Shown: positions 14,856 through 23,278 of the stretch, piece after piece | Layout: every line of letters begins with the position of its first letter | How positions within the stretch are numbered: position 1 is the first letter of the stretch | Origin: Asticcacaulis aquaticus | GTDB taxonomy: Bacteria; Pseudomonadota; Alphaproteobacteria; Caulobacterales; Caulobacteraceae | Assembly: GCF_028550415.1 (NCBI RefSeq) | Contig: NZ_JAQQKX010000003.1 | Location: forward strand, 244,222-308,221 | Length of the DNA stretch: 64,000 nucleotides | Direction: 5' to 3' | The notes under the pieces: model-generated | What the model was told of the DNA's origin: nothing | The model's database searches: none | What the model saw: the letters and a program-made list of their open reading frames with translations, nothing else | Position numbers and translations under genes: made by a program

Positions 14856-17756
14856 GTGAACGATTTCCCCGACATCGAGGTCCCGACCGCCGTCCCTGTG
14901 CCGGACGCGTCTCTGCGTCAGTTCCTGCCGCAGCAGGGGTTTGCGCTGTTGCCCTCGCACGCGGCCTTGAGCGACGGTCACATCGCGCGCCGGGTCGGGG
15001 TGCCTGAAGCGCGTGAGGCGTGGGGCCGGGAAGGGCTGCTGGTCGCCAATGCGCCTCTGATCCGCCAGCGCCTGTTCAATGGCCGCAATCACCGCGAAGC
15101 CAAGCATTTCGACCTTCTGGAGCTGTTCGCCTTTGTGCGTCCGGCGAAGTTCTGCGCGCCGTCGGTAGCCGGGGTTGCTCTGGCTGTCGGCTTCACCGAA
15201 CCCGAAGGGGCCGAGGCGCAGTCGGCCATGGTTGTGCAGGTGGCGCTGGCGCTCGGCCGCGAACTGGCCGAAGCGCCGCTGGCGTTCCGTTTGATGGCGA
15301 AGGCATCGCTCGCCTATATGCAACAGCAGAACTGGGTCTGGAGCCCGTTCGTCGAGGCGGCGTTAAATGAAAAGCCCGTGCCGGAAGGCTATGTCGCGCC
15401 GCCCGCCCTGGAGGTGTGGTCGCTGCTCGAAGAGTGGGAGGATCAGGCCCCCGCCGGAGATGCGCGTCAGGTCAGTCTGAGCGACGACGAGATTACCGGC
15501 GGTCTGGGGGCGAATCTCAAACGCGCGGGGCTGGCCGAACTGCGCCCCGAACAGCAGTTGTTCGCGCTCAGGGCCAAAGAAATCTTCGCGCCGAAATGGG
15601 CGTCGGAACAACCGAACATGCTGCTGCTGGAAGCCGGGACCGGCACCGGCAAGACGCTCGGCTACCTCTCGCCGGCGCAGGTCTGGGCCGAAAAGGCGCA
15701 GGGTCGCGTGTGGATTTCGACCTATACCAAGGCCCTGCAAAAGCAGATTTATCATGATACGCGCGCCCTGTTCGATACCGAGGCCGAGCGTGAGGCCAAG
15801 GTCTCGATCCGCAAGGGGCGCGAGAACTATCTGTGCTTGTTGAATTTTCAGGAACGCCTCGCGCCGTTGACGCAAGGCCCCGGTGAGGCGATTGTCGCGG
15901 CGCTGGTGGCGCGCTGGATCGTCTATAGCCGCGACGGCGATATCGTCGGCGGCGATTTTCCGACCTGGCTGCCGTCGCTATTGCCGCCGCAGTCGGCCGC
16001 CGCCATATTCGGCGCGCTCAACCCGGCGAACCTTGTCGACCGGCGCGGCGAGTGCATCTACAGCGCCTGCGCCCACTACCGGACCTGCTTCGTCGAAAAG
16101 TCGATCCGCAAGTCGAAATCGGCGCAGATCATCATCGCCAACCATGCGCTGGTCATGGCGCAGGCGGCCTACGACCTGCGTGAAGCGACGAAAGCCGCCG
16201 ACGGCCAACCGACCGTCGAGCCCGAATCGCCGGGTCTGTCGCGGCTGGTTTTCGACGAAGGCCACCACGTGTTCGAAGCCGCCGACGGGGCGTTTTCTAG
16301 CGAACTGTCGGGCTTCGAAGCGGCCGAATTGCGCCGCTGGATTCGCGGCAACGAAGGGCGTGGGCGGCGCTCGCGCGGGCTGGAGCAGCGGCTGGGCGAC
16401 CTGCTGGCGACACGCGAAGCCGCGCAGGAAGCCTTGAAAAATCTGATCCGCGCCGCCGCCGCCTTGCCCGCCGAGGGCTGGTCGCAACGCCTGACCACGC
16501 GGACGCAGTCGGGCGAGATGATGCAGCCGGTCGGCCCCATCGAGGCGCTTTTGGCAGCCGCCCTGAAACAGATCGAAGTGCGCGGCGCGGAGAGCGCCGC
16601 CAAATCCCGATTCAAACCCGACGCCGAAAACGGCGAATGCGAAGCCCATCCGTGCCTGCCCGAAGTGGCCGAGGCGGCGTCACTGGCGGCCAAGGCCCTG
16701 CAATCCATCGAAGCGCCGTTGCTGGCGCTGGTCCGAGCCATGGAAGACATCCTGACCGGTGAGGACGACCTCGATCTGGCCGAGCGGACGCGCCTCGACG
16801 GGGCCCTGCGCGGGTTGGAGCGACGGGCGCGCATGACCCTGCCGGCGTGGCGCAGCCTGTTGCAGCAACTGGCCTATGCGGAAGGTGACGATCCAACCGC
16901 ACCCAGCCCGTTTGTCGACTGGTTCGCCACCGTGGCGCACAACGGGCGGCTGGTCGATGTCGGCCTGCATCGTCACTTTGTCGATCCTTCGGTACCGCTG
17001 GCCGACTACGTGCTGAAACCGGCGCACGGGGTGCTGATGGCCTCGGCGACCCTGTCGGATTCGTCGCAGGAAGAGCCGTTCGCTCTGGCGCGGCAACGGA
17101 CCGGGGCGGCGCATCTGGTCATGGGGGCCAAATCTCTGCGCATCGCGTCGCCGTTCGATTACGAAGCGCAGGCCCGACTGTTCGTCGTCACCGACGTGCC
17201 GCGCGACGATCCGCGCGTCGTGGCAGGCGCGATGAAGGCTTTGTTCCTTGCGTCCAAAGGCGGGGCGCTCGGCCTGTTTACCGCCATCCGCCGCCTGAAA
17301 GCGGTCTATGAGCAACTGTATCGGCCTCTGGGTGAGGCGGGGATTTCGCTTTATGCCCAACACGTCGATCCGCTGGACGTGTCGGACCTGATCAGCGTGT
17401 TTCGCTCCGAACAGCATTCGTGTCTGTTGGGCACCGATGCCGTGCGCGACGGCATCGACGTGCCGGGTCAGGCCCTGCGGCTGATCGCCTTCGACCGCAT
17501 TCCGTGGCCGCGCCCAGACGCCCTGCACAAGGCGCGGCGGGCGCATTTCGGGGCCAAGCTGTACGACGACGCGCTGGTCCGTGCCAAGCTGGCTCAGGCC
17601 TTCGGGCGACTAATCCGCAAGGCTGACGACCGGGGCGTGTTCGTCATGCTCGATTCGGCGGCGCCCACGCGGTTGTTCGCGTCCCTGCCCGAGGGCGTGG
17701 TGGTGCAGCGCTGCACGCTGGCCGAGGCGATTGTGGCGATCGAGGGGTTTTTATAA
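14856..17756 (+). CDS. DinG/Rad3-type ATP-dependent DNA helicase
   Basis: This is a superfamily 2 helicase of the XPD/DinG iron-sulfur class. It has Walker A EAGTGTGKTLGYLSPA near residue 259, and four cysteines between motifs I and II (NYLC, GEC, SAC, RTC) that should hold a 4Fe-4S cluster. It also has a DEAH-like VFDEGHH near 467 and the C-terminal motif AFGRLIRKADDRGVF. Such enzymes unwind DNA 5' to 3' and resolve R-loops or G-quadruplexes. The start is uncertain: GTG 14856 (VNDFPDIEVP, the usual family beginning) is used here, and ATG 14802 is the alternative; neither has a clear ribosome site. The protein is about 966 residues from the GTG. Confidence 0.88.
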   Translation: MNDFPDIEVPTAVPVPDASLRQFLPQQGFALLPSHAALSDGHIARRVGVPEAREAWGREGLLVANAPLIRQRLFNGRNHREAKHFDLLELFAFVRPAKFCAPSVAGVALAVGFTEPEGAEAQSAMVVQVALALGRELAEAPLAFRLMAKASLAYMQQQNWVWSPFVEAALNEKPVPEGYVAPPALEVWSLLEEWEDQAPAGDARQVSLSDDEITGGLGANLKRAGLAELRPEQQLFALRAKEIFAPKWASEQPNMLLLEAGTGTGKTLGYLSPAQVWAEKAQGRVWISTYTKALQKQIYHDTRALFDTEAEREAKVSIRKGRENYLCLLNFQERLAPLTQGPGEAIVAALVARWIVYSRDGDIVGGDFPTWLPSLLPPQSAAAIFGALNPANLVDRRGECIYSACAHYRTCFVEKSIRKSKSAQIIIANHALVMAQAAYDLREATKAADGQPTVEPESPGLSRLVFDEGHHVFEAADGAFSSELSGFEAAELRRWIRGNEGRGRRSRGLEQRLGDLLATREAAQEALKNLIRAAAALPAEGWSQRLTTRTQSGEMMQPVGPIEALLAAALKQIEVRGAESAAKSRFKPDAENGECEAHPCLPEVAEAASLAAKALQSIEAPLLALVRAMEDILTGEDDLDLAERTRLDGALRGLERRARMTLPAWRSLLQQLAYAEGDDPTAPSPFVDWFATVAHNGRLVDVGLHRHFVDPSVPLADYVLKPAHGVLMASATLSDSSQEEPFALARQRTGAAHLVMGAKSLRIASPFDYEAQARLFVVTDVPRDDPRVVAGAMKALFLASKGGALGLFTAIRRLKAVYEQLYRPLGEAGISLYAQHVDPLDVSDLISVFRSEQHSCLLGTDAVRDGIDVPGQALRLIAFDRIPWPRPDALHKARRAHFGAKLYDDALVRAKLAQAFGRLIRKADDRGVFVMLDSAAPTRLFASLPEGVVVQRCTLAEAIVAIEGFL

Positions 17757-17760
17757 TTCC

Positions 17761-17788
17761 CCTCTCCCCGCATGCGGGGAGAGGGGGT
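17761..17788. repeat. Perfect 28-bp palindrome (family C)
   Basis: Fourteen bases from 17761 (CCCCTCTCCCCGCA) are followed directly by their exact reverse complement (TGCGGGGAGAGGGG). The palindrome sits four bases after the helicase stop and about 60 bases before leuA. It may terminate the helicase transcript or be a relic of a mobile palindrome; related sequence is at 19533-19648. Confidence 0.85.
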
Positions 17789-17849
17789 GGCATTGACCCG
17801 ATGTCGGCTAAGCCCTAAGAGTGCGGCGATCTTTCCAGAGTGCCCTTCC

Positions 17850-19523
17850 ATGATGCTGAAAAATCCGTCGGCCAAGTACCGTCCCTTCGTCTTCCCGCAC
17901 GACATGTCCGACCGGACCTGGCCGTCGAAAACGCTCGACAAGGCCCCGCGCTGGCTGTCGACCGATCTGCGCGACGGCAATCAGGCGCTGGCCGATCCGA
18001 TGGACATCGAAAAGAAGATGCGCTTCTGGAAGCAGTTGATGATCGTCGGCCTCAAGGAGGTCGAGGTCGGCTTCCCCTCGGCGTCGCAGATCGAGTTCGA
18101 CTTTGTGCGCAAGCTGATCGAGGAAGACCACATCCCGGACGACGTGACGATTCAGGTGCTGGTACAGTCGCGCGAAGACCTGATCAAGCGCACCTTCGAG
18201 TCGCTGAAAGGTGCCAAGCGCGCCTGTGTGCACCTCTATAACGCCACATCGCCGCTGTTCCGCCGCGTGGTGTTCGGTCTGGAGCAGGCTGACGTGATCG
18301 GCCTCGCCGTCAAGGGTGCGACGTGGATCAAGGAAGAAGCTGCGAAACAACCCGACACCGAATGGTCGTTCGAATATTCGCCGGAAACCTTTTCGGCCAC
18401 CGAGCCGGAATTCGCCGTCGAGGTGTGCGAGCGCGTGATGGACGTGTGGGACGCCTCGCCGGATAAGCCGGTCATCCTCAACCTGCCGGCCACCGTCGAG
18501 GTGTCGTCGCCCAACATCTATGCCGACCAGATCGAGTGGTTCTGCCGCAAGCTGACGCGGCGTTCGTCCGCCATCGTCTCGCTGCACCCGCATAACGACC
18601 GCGGCACGGGCATCGCGGCCGCGGAGCTGGGTGTGCTGGCCGGGGCCGACCGCATCGAAGGCTGCCTGTTCGGCAATGGCGAGCGCACCGGCAATGTCGA
18701 TCTGGTGACGCTGGCGCTCAATCTCTATACGCAGGGCGTCGATCCGGAGCTGGATTTTTCCGACATCCGCGCCGTGGTCAACACCGTCGTCCACTGCAAC
18801 AATATCCCCGTCCATCCGCGCCATCCCTATGCGGGTGAGCTGGTCTTCACGGCCTTTTCCGGCTCGCATCAGGACGCGATCAAGAAAGGCTTCGCCGCCC
18901 ACGAACAGCGCAATGACGGCGTGTGGGAAATGCCCTACCTGCCGATCGACCCGGCGGATCTCGGCGAAAGCTACGAGGCGGTCATCCGCGTCAATTCGCA
19001 ATCGGGCAAGGGCGGCATCGCCTGGATACTGGAGCAGGACAAGGGGCTGAAACTGCCGCGCCGGTTGCAGGTCGATTTTTCGCACAAGGTGCAGGACATC
19101 GCCGACAAGACCGGCAAGGAAATGCAGGCCGCCGACATCTGGCACGCCTTCGAGGACGCCTATTTCCTCAAAGGCACCACGACCTACGAACTGGTCGAAT
19201 ATACCGATTCCGGCGCGCGTCGGTCGGGCGTCGATCGTCTGTTTGCGGGCCGCGTGACGCATGACGGCGTCGAGACCCCGATTAACGGGCGCGGCAACGG
19301 CCTGATGGCCGCCGCCGTCGATGCGCTGAACGCCGCCTACGGACTGGGTCTTGAGGTGCTTGATTTCCACGAACACGCCCTGAGCCGTGGCACGGACGCC
19401 AGGGCCGTGGCCTATGTCGAATGCCGCACGAAGGACGACCGCAAGGTCTTCGGCGTCGGCATGGACGTCGATAGCGCGACCGCGTCGGTCAAGGCGTTGC
19501 TTTCTGCTGCAAATGCGTTGTAG
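17850..19523 (+). CDS. leuA: 2-isopropylmalate synthase
   Basis: This roughly 557-residue enzyme condenses acetyl-CoA and 2-oxoisovalerate, the first committed step to leucine. It has the HMGL-type motif [13 protein letters not shown] with catalytic Arg-Asp, the metal-binding [22 protein letters not shown], and a C-terminal regulatory domain ending in ALLSAANAL for leucine feedback. The length and opening ([14 protein letters not shown]) match the longer LeuA type 2 form. ATG 17850 or 17853 fits; reading further upstream would include the palindrome. No leader peptide rich in leucine is seen in the short upstream space. Confidence 0.96.
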   Translation: MMLKNPSAKYRPFVFPHDMSDRTWPSKTLDKAPRWLSTDLRDGNQALADPMDIEKKMRFWKQLMIVGLKEVEVGFPSASQIEFDFVRKLIEEDHIPDDVTIQVLVQSREDLIKRTFESLKGAKRACVHLYNATSPLFRRVVFGLEQADVIGLAVKGATWIKEEAAKQPDTEWSFEYSPETFSATEPEFAVEVCERVMDVWDASPDKPVILNLPATVEVSSPNIYADQIEWFCRKLTRRSSAIVSLHPHNDRGTGIAAAELGVLAGADRIEGCLFGNGERTGNVDLVTLALNLYTQGVDPELDFSDIRAVVNTVVHCNNIPVHPRHPYAGELVFTAFSGSHQDAIKKGFAAHEQRNDGVWEMPYLPIDPADLGESYEAVIRVNSQSGKGGIAWILEQDKGLKLPRRLQVDFSHKVQDIADKTGKEMQAADIWHAFEDAYFLKGTTTYELVEYTDSGARRSGVDRLFAGRVTHDGVETPINGRGNGLMAAAVDALNAAYGLGLEVLDFHEHALSRGTDARAVAYVECRTKDDRKVFGVGMDVDSATASVKALLSAANAL

Positions 19524-19532
19524 GCTACCATA

Positions 19533-19648
19533 AACCCCCTCTCCCCGAGGGAGAGGGCTGGGGTGAGGGGGGACTGCTGGTTACGAGCGCGGTTTTACCA
19601 TTTCCCCCTCACCCGGCCTATCGGCCACCCTCTCCCTCAGGGAGAGGG
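19533..19648. repeat. Intergenic inverted repeat (family C)
   Basis: CCCCCTCTCCC...GGGAGAGGGCTGGGGTGAGGGGG is followed by CCCCCTCACCC...GGCCACCCTCTCCC...GGGAGAGGGG. Outer and inner arms pair to give a long cruciform-like structure between leuA and the DUF2125 gene. Confidence 0.8.
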
Positions 19649-19664
19649 GATGAACGGAGTTCCT

Positions 19665-20726
19665 ATGACTGAAGCGTCCGTTTCCAAACCCAAAAAGAAA
19701 CCCTCGCGCTGGGGGCTGTTCGGGCCGATCCTGATCTTTCTGGTGCTTTTGGCCGGGTGGACCGGCTACTGGTTCTACGTCGCCAGCCAGCTTGAAAACC
19801 GCATCGCCCTGACGCGTCAGAACCTGATCGATGCGGGATATCACGTCGGCTATTCGCCGCTGCACGTACAGGGCTACCCCTTCCGCATGTTTATCGCGCT
19901 CGACAAGTTCGAGGCCATCGCGCCCACTGGCAAAGGCTTTGCCGCGCCGCGCCTCGAAGCCGAGGCTTCGGCCTTCGTGCTGGATAAGTGGGTGTTCGTG
20001 GCCACAGAGGGGTTAACCTATTATCGCGGTCGTCGCGAAACGCCGGATCTGGGGGCCATCGATCTGGGCGAGGTCAAGATCACCGGCGATGCCCTGCGGG
20101 CTAGCGTTTCCGGCTGGACCCAGCCGATCCAGACTATCGCCGTCGAAGGCCTGAACCCCATCTTTACGGTCTCGAAGGCCGAGTACCCCTTTCTGCTGCA
20201 AAGCGCCCAGCGCTTCGAGGCCTATCTGCGTCCGAATGCCGCCGCCGTGGATAATGCCGATTTCCTGTGGCGTGTGACCGGTGCCAAGGGCCATCCCGAA
20301 AGCCTGATCGGGCGGATGGGGCCGAACAAGACCTTCGACCTGCACCTTGAAGGCACGGTGGGTCAGGCGGCGAAGTTCAAAGACGGTCGGCTGACGGCGT
20401 GGCGCGACGGCGGCGGCGTAATGACCGGCGTCAAGGCCTCGCTGCACATCGGCGATCTGGAAATCTTCGGCCAGAGCGACGCCATGCGCGTCGACCCCAA
20501 TCTGGCGCTGCAAGGGCCGCTCAATGTCGAGATCAAGGGCTCCGGCGATCCGGTGACCTTCCTGTTGGGGGCCGGGCTGATCGCGCCGGAATACGAGCCC
20601 CTGGCGCGGCCTTTTGTGGGCACGACCATGACGGCGGACAAACCGGTGAAACTCAAATTCGACTTCCGCGACGGCGGCACCTATGTCGGGCCGTTGAAGG
20701 TATCGGACGCCCCGGTCGTGCGTTGA
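19665..20726 (+). CDS. DUF2125 domain-containing protein
   Basis: This 353-residue protein is of the alphaproteobacterial DUF2125 family. A basic N-terminus (KPKKKPSRW) is followed by one membrane helix (about residues 19-40), and the remainder is a periplasmic beta-rich domain. Typical family features are TGYWFYVASQLENRI, YHVGYSPLHVQGYPFRMFI and the late GSGDPVTFLLGAGLI. Function is unknown. ATG 19665 was chosen over upstream starts because ACGGAG precedes it by about seven bases, and upstream sequence belongs to the repeat. It stands alone, followed by 220 bp of control sequence for the chorismate mutase gene. Confidence 0.85.
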   Translation: MTEASVSKPKKKPSRWGLFGPILIFLVLLAGWTGYWFYVASQLENRIALTRQNLIDAGYHVGYSPLHVQGYPFRMFIALDKFEAIAPTGKGFAAPRLEAEASAFVLDKWVFVATEGLTYYRGRRETPDLGAIDLGEVKITGDALRASVSGWTQPIQTIAVEGLNPIFTVSKAEYPFLLQSAQRFEAYLRPNAAAVDNADFLWRVTGAKGHPESLIGRMGPNKTFDLHLEGTVGQAAKFKDGRLTAWRDGGGVMTGVKASLHIGDLEIFGQSDAMRVDPNLALQGPLNVEIKGSGDPVTFLLGAGLIAPEYEPLARPFVGTTMTADKPVKLKFDFRDGGTYVGPLKVSDAPVVR

Positions 20727-20812
20727 GTCAGAGGGCGCTTAACGCACCTGCGAATAAATTTGCAGTGGCTCTATTGTAAAGCGCTCGATTTTGGACTGTA
20801 ATCATCAAAGAT

Positions 20813-20890
20813 ACACATTCGTTTCCTGTGAAACGAATGTGTGGCCTGTGTATAATTTGCAATAAAGGCGTGTCCATCAGAAGAGACGCC
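20813..20890 (+). promoter_or_regulatory. Operator-like palindrome and promoter before chorismate mutase
   Basis: ACACATTCGTTTC (20813-20825) and GAAACGAATGTGT (20830-20842) are perfect 13-bp inverted arms with a CTGT centre. A consensus -10 TATAAT follows at 20851-20856, so the right arm covers the -35 region. A second, smaller hairpin GGCGTGTC/GAGACGCC (20867-20874 with 20883-20890) lies in the predicted leader. There is no T-run, so a repressor operator is more likely than a terminator. The cognate regulator is unknown. Confidence 0.55.
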
Positions 20891-20947
20891 AATAAAAGAC
20901 CGGTTTTAGTCGTGCAGACGGCTTAGACACGAGGTTCGGAGAACGGT

Positions 20948-21808
20948 GTGGCCATGACGGCACGTGCGCAAACCAAGGCGAAGCCCCAGACAAGTATCGA
21001 GGTAAAAGCGGAAACCCTGCAATCGCTGCGGCTGAAAATCGATGCGCTCGATACCGATTTGCTGCGCCTGATCGACGAACGCTCGGCCCTGGCGCGCGAC
21101 ATCGCTGCCGCCAAGATCCGCGAAGGCGTGGCCGGTCAGTCCGTTTCCCTGCTGCGCCCCGACCGTGAAGCCCTGCTGCTGCGCAAGCTGACCGACGCCC
21201 CGCGCAAGGCCGCTTCGGACGCCGCCGTCATTGCCATCTGGCGCGAGCTGATCTCGGAATCGCTGCGTATTCAGGGTGAAGATCAGGGTGGTCTTCACCT
21301 TAATTTTTGGGCGGGCGACAAACCGGCGGAGATTTTCCAGTGGGGGCGCGAACGCTTCGGGGCCGCCCCGACGCAAGGCCCGCTGGCCGAGCCGCTGCAT
21401 GTGATTGCGGCGGCGCGCGACCCGCAGAATATCGGTATCATCAGCCTTGAGACGCGCGCCGGAGCGTGGTGGGCGCGGTTGCTGGCCGAACCCGCCGTGC
21501 GCGTGATCTGCGCCCTGCCGGAACGCAATCCCGACCGCCCCAAGGCCTTTGCCATCGCCGCGCTGACCCCTGAACCGACGGGCGACGACGTGTCCTACTG
21601 GGTGACCGACAGCCGTCTGAGCGAATCCGCCCTGATCGAGGAACTGGGCCATCGCGGTCTGGCGGCGGAGTGGCTGTACAATGTCGGCGGCATGAAGCTG
21701 TTTGCTCTGTCGGGCTTCGTACAGGCGCATGACGGCCGCCTCGACCCGGCGTCGGGCAAGGTGTTGGGCGGTTTGTCTGGCATTATCGGCACGTCTGCGC
21801 GAATTTAG
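20948..21808 (+). CDS. Chorismate mutase (AroQ type) with additional C-terminal domain
   Basis: Residues about 20-105 form an AroQ chorismate mutase: SLRLKIDALDTDLLRLIDERSALARDIAAAK, cut here as three helices, followed by LLRPDREALLLRKL and AVIAIWRELISESL. This converts chorismate to prephenate for Phe and Tyr. The remaining 180 residues look like the layout of a bifunctional P-protein (CM plus prephenate dehydratase and ACT) but lack the dehydratase TRF motif, so this part is probably degenerate or regulatory. The gene precedes hisC, a pairing seen in Caulobacter, suggesting aromatic amino-acid synthesis. GTG 20948 has GGAG six bases before it; ATG 20954 is the alternative. Confidence 0.85.
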   Translation: MAMTARAQTKAKPQTSIEVKAETLQSLRLKIDALDTDLLRLIDERSALARDIAAAKIREGVAGQSVSLLRPDREALLLRKLTDAPRKAASDAAVIAIWRELISESLRIQGEDQGGLHLNFWAGDKPAEIFQWGRERFGAAPTQGPLAEPLHVIAAARDPQNIGIISLETRAGAWWARLLAEPAVRVICALPERNPDRPKAFAIAALTPEPTGDDVSYWVTDSRLSESALIEELGHRGLAAEWLYNVGGMKLFALSGFVQAHDGRLDPASGKVLGGLSGIIGTSARI

Positions 21809-21869
21809 GCCGAAAAACAGCATGTCTATGCGCTGAAAATCCTCTATATCGCCGGGGTACTTTGTAATT

Positions 21870-22988
21870 ATGCCGGAACCGATCATGGACAGCTTCGCGC
21901 CGCCTTCCAAACAACCCGAACCGAAACAGGGCATCTGGGGCATCGCCGCCTATGTCGGCGGCAAGTCGAAGATCGACGGCGTGGCCGAACCGGTCAAGCT
22001 GTCGTCGAACGAAAACGCCTTCGGGTGTTCGCCCAAGGCCGCGGCGGCGTTCACCGAGGCCTCGGCCAAGCTATTCCGTTATCCCGACGGTCACGCCGGC
22101 CCGCTGCGCGCAGCGGTCGCCGCCTATCACGGGCTTGAGGCCGAACGTCTGGTGTTCGGTAACGGCTCCGACGAGGTGTTCGGCCTGCTGAACCAGACCT
22201 GGCTGGAGGTTGGCGACAATATCGTCACCGGTGAACACGGCTTCCTCGCCTATCGTATCAGCGCCGAAGCCTGTCAGGCCGAGGTGCGTCTGGCCGCCGA
22301 ACCCGAACAGCGCGTCGAGATCGACCGTTTGCTGGACCTCGTCGATGCGAAGACCAAGATCGTCTATCTGTCGAATCCTGCCAATCCGACGGGGACATGG
22401 AACACGCCGGACGAGATCGCCGATCTGCGTCGTCGCTTAGACCCGGCGATCCTGCTGGTCATCGACGAAGCCTATGCCGAATTCGCCGACGTGCCGAGCT
22501 ATGAAAGCGCCTTTGGCTTAGCGCGCAGCCACGACAATATGATTGTCACGCGCACCTTCTCGAAGATCCACGGTCTGGCCGGTCTGCGGGTCGGCTTCGG
22601 CTATTGCCCGGTGCGCGTGATCGAGGCGATGGAACGCATCCGCATGCCGTTCAACGTCAACCTGCCGGCGCAATATGCGGCGGTGGCGGCCCTGTCGGAT
22701 CAGGCGCACATCGATGCCTCGAAGGATCAGGTCGTCGAGTGGCGTCCGCGCTTTTATCAGGCGGTGCGGGCCTTGGGTTACCGCATCGATCAGAGCCTCG
22801 GCAACTTCGTCCTGATCTACTTCAAGGATGAGGCACAGGCCGCCCGCGCCAACGAGCACCTGATGCAGAAGGGCTTCATCATCCGTCATGTGGCTAACTA
22901 TGGTCTGCCGCAGGCTTTGCGCGTGACCATCGGCAAGGACCATGAGAACGAAGGTTTCCTCGCCGCGCTGAGTGAGTTTGCGGGTTAA
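21870..22988 (+). CDS. hisC: Histidinol-phosphate aminotransferase
   Basis: This 372-residue class I/II PLP aminotransferase carries LSSNENAFGCSPKA at the N-terminus, YPDGHAGPLRAAVA, the PLP-contact segment FGNGSDEVFGLL, VYLSNPANPTGT, and the Schiff-base lysine in TRTFSKIHGLAGLRVGFG. It transaminates imidazole acetol phosphate in histidine synthesis. HisC enzymes of this branch also accept aromatic 2-oxoacids, and the location directly after chorismate mutase makes a role in Tyr/Phe synthesis likely. ATG 21870 or ATG 21885 are both possible starts. No prephenate dehydrogenase follows; a family-A repeat does. Confidence 0.93.
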   Translation: MPEPIMDSFAPPSKQPEPKQGIWGIAAYVGGKSKIDGVAEPVKLSSNENAFGCSPKAAAAFTEASAKLFRYPDGHAGPLRAAVAAYHGLEAERLVFGNGSDEVFGLLNQTWLEVGDNIVTGEHGFLAYRISAEACQAEVRLAAEPEQRVEIDRLLDLVDAKTKIVYLSNPANPTGTWNTPDEIADLRRRLDPAILLVIDEAYAEFADVPSYESAFGLARSHDNMIVTRTFSKIHGLAGLRVGFGYCPVRVIEAMERIRMPFNVNLPAQYAAVAALSDQAHIDASKDQVVEWRPRFYQAVRALGYRIDQSLGNFVLIYFKDEAQAARANEHLMQKGFIIRHVANYGLPQALRVTIGKDHENEGFLAALSEFAG

Positions 22989-22997
22989 TTCCTTCTA

Positions 22998-23178
22998 ATA
23001 CCTCCCTGCACTTGTGCGGGGAGGGGGACCGCACGAACCACGGAGTGGTGAGATGTGGTGGTGGGGTGTTTTACCGGATACTTCGTGCCTGTTGACGTTC
23101 CGCAAGCCACCCCGCCCGTCATCGCTGGCGAAAGCTATACTTTCGCTGCGCTATACCCCGCCAGCGGGGAGGTATAGG
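22998..23178. repeat. Intergenic palindromic repeat (family A), full length
   Basis: The element begins ATACCTCCCTGCAC..GTGCGGGGAGGGGGACC, contains GGTGGTGGGGTG, and ends CCCCGCCAGCGGGGAGGTATAG. Both ends are the ACCTCCC/GGGAGGT pair shared with the copies at 11, 14743, 34275, 37525 and 50837. It fills the space between hisC and the Rieske oxygenase, and no gene is seen inside. Confidence 0.8.
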
Positions 23179-23278
23179 TTAAGGCCTGCCAAATTCCCTG
23201 CGACAACAAAACGCTTTTGAGGGTTTTGCGGCGTCTGATATATACACGGTTTGACCTTCTGACCCGCAAAAGTCCCCT

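Noticed and set aside
17808..19376. 522-codon open frame opposite leuA
   Set aside because: Shadow of leuA, no domain and no start signal.
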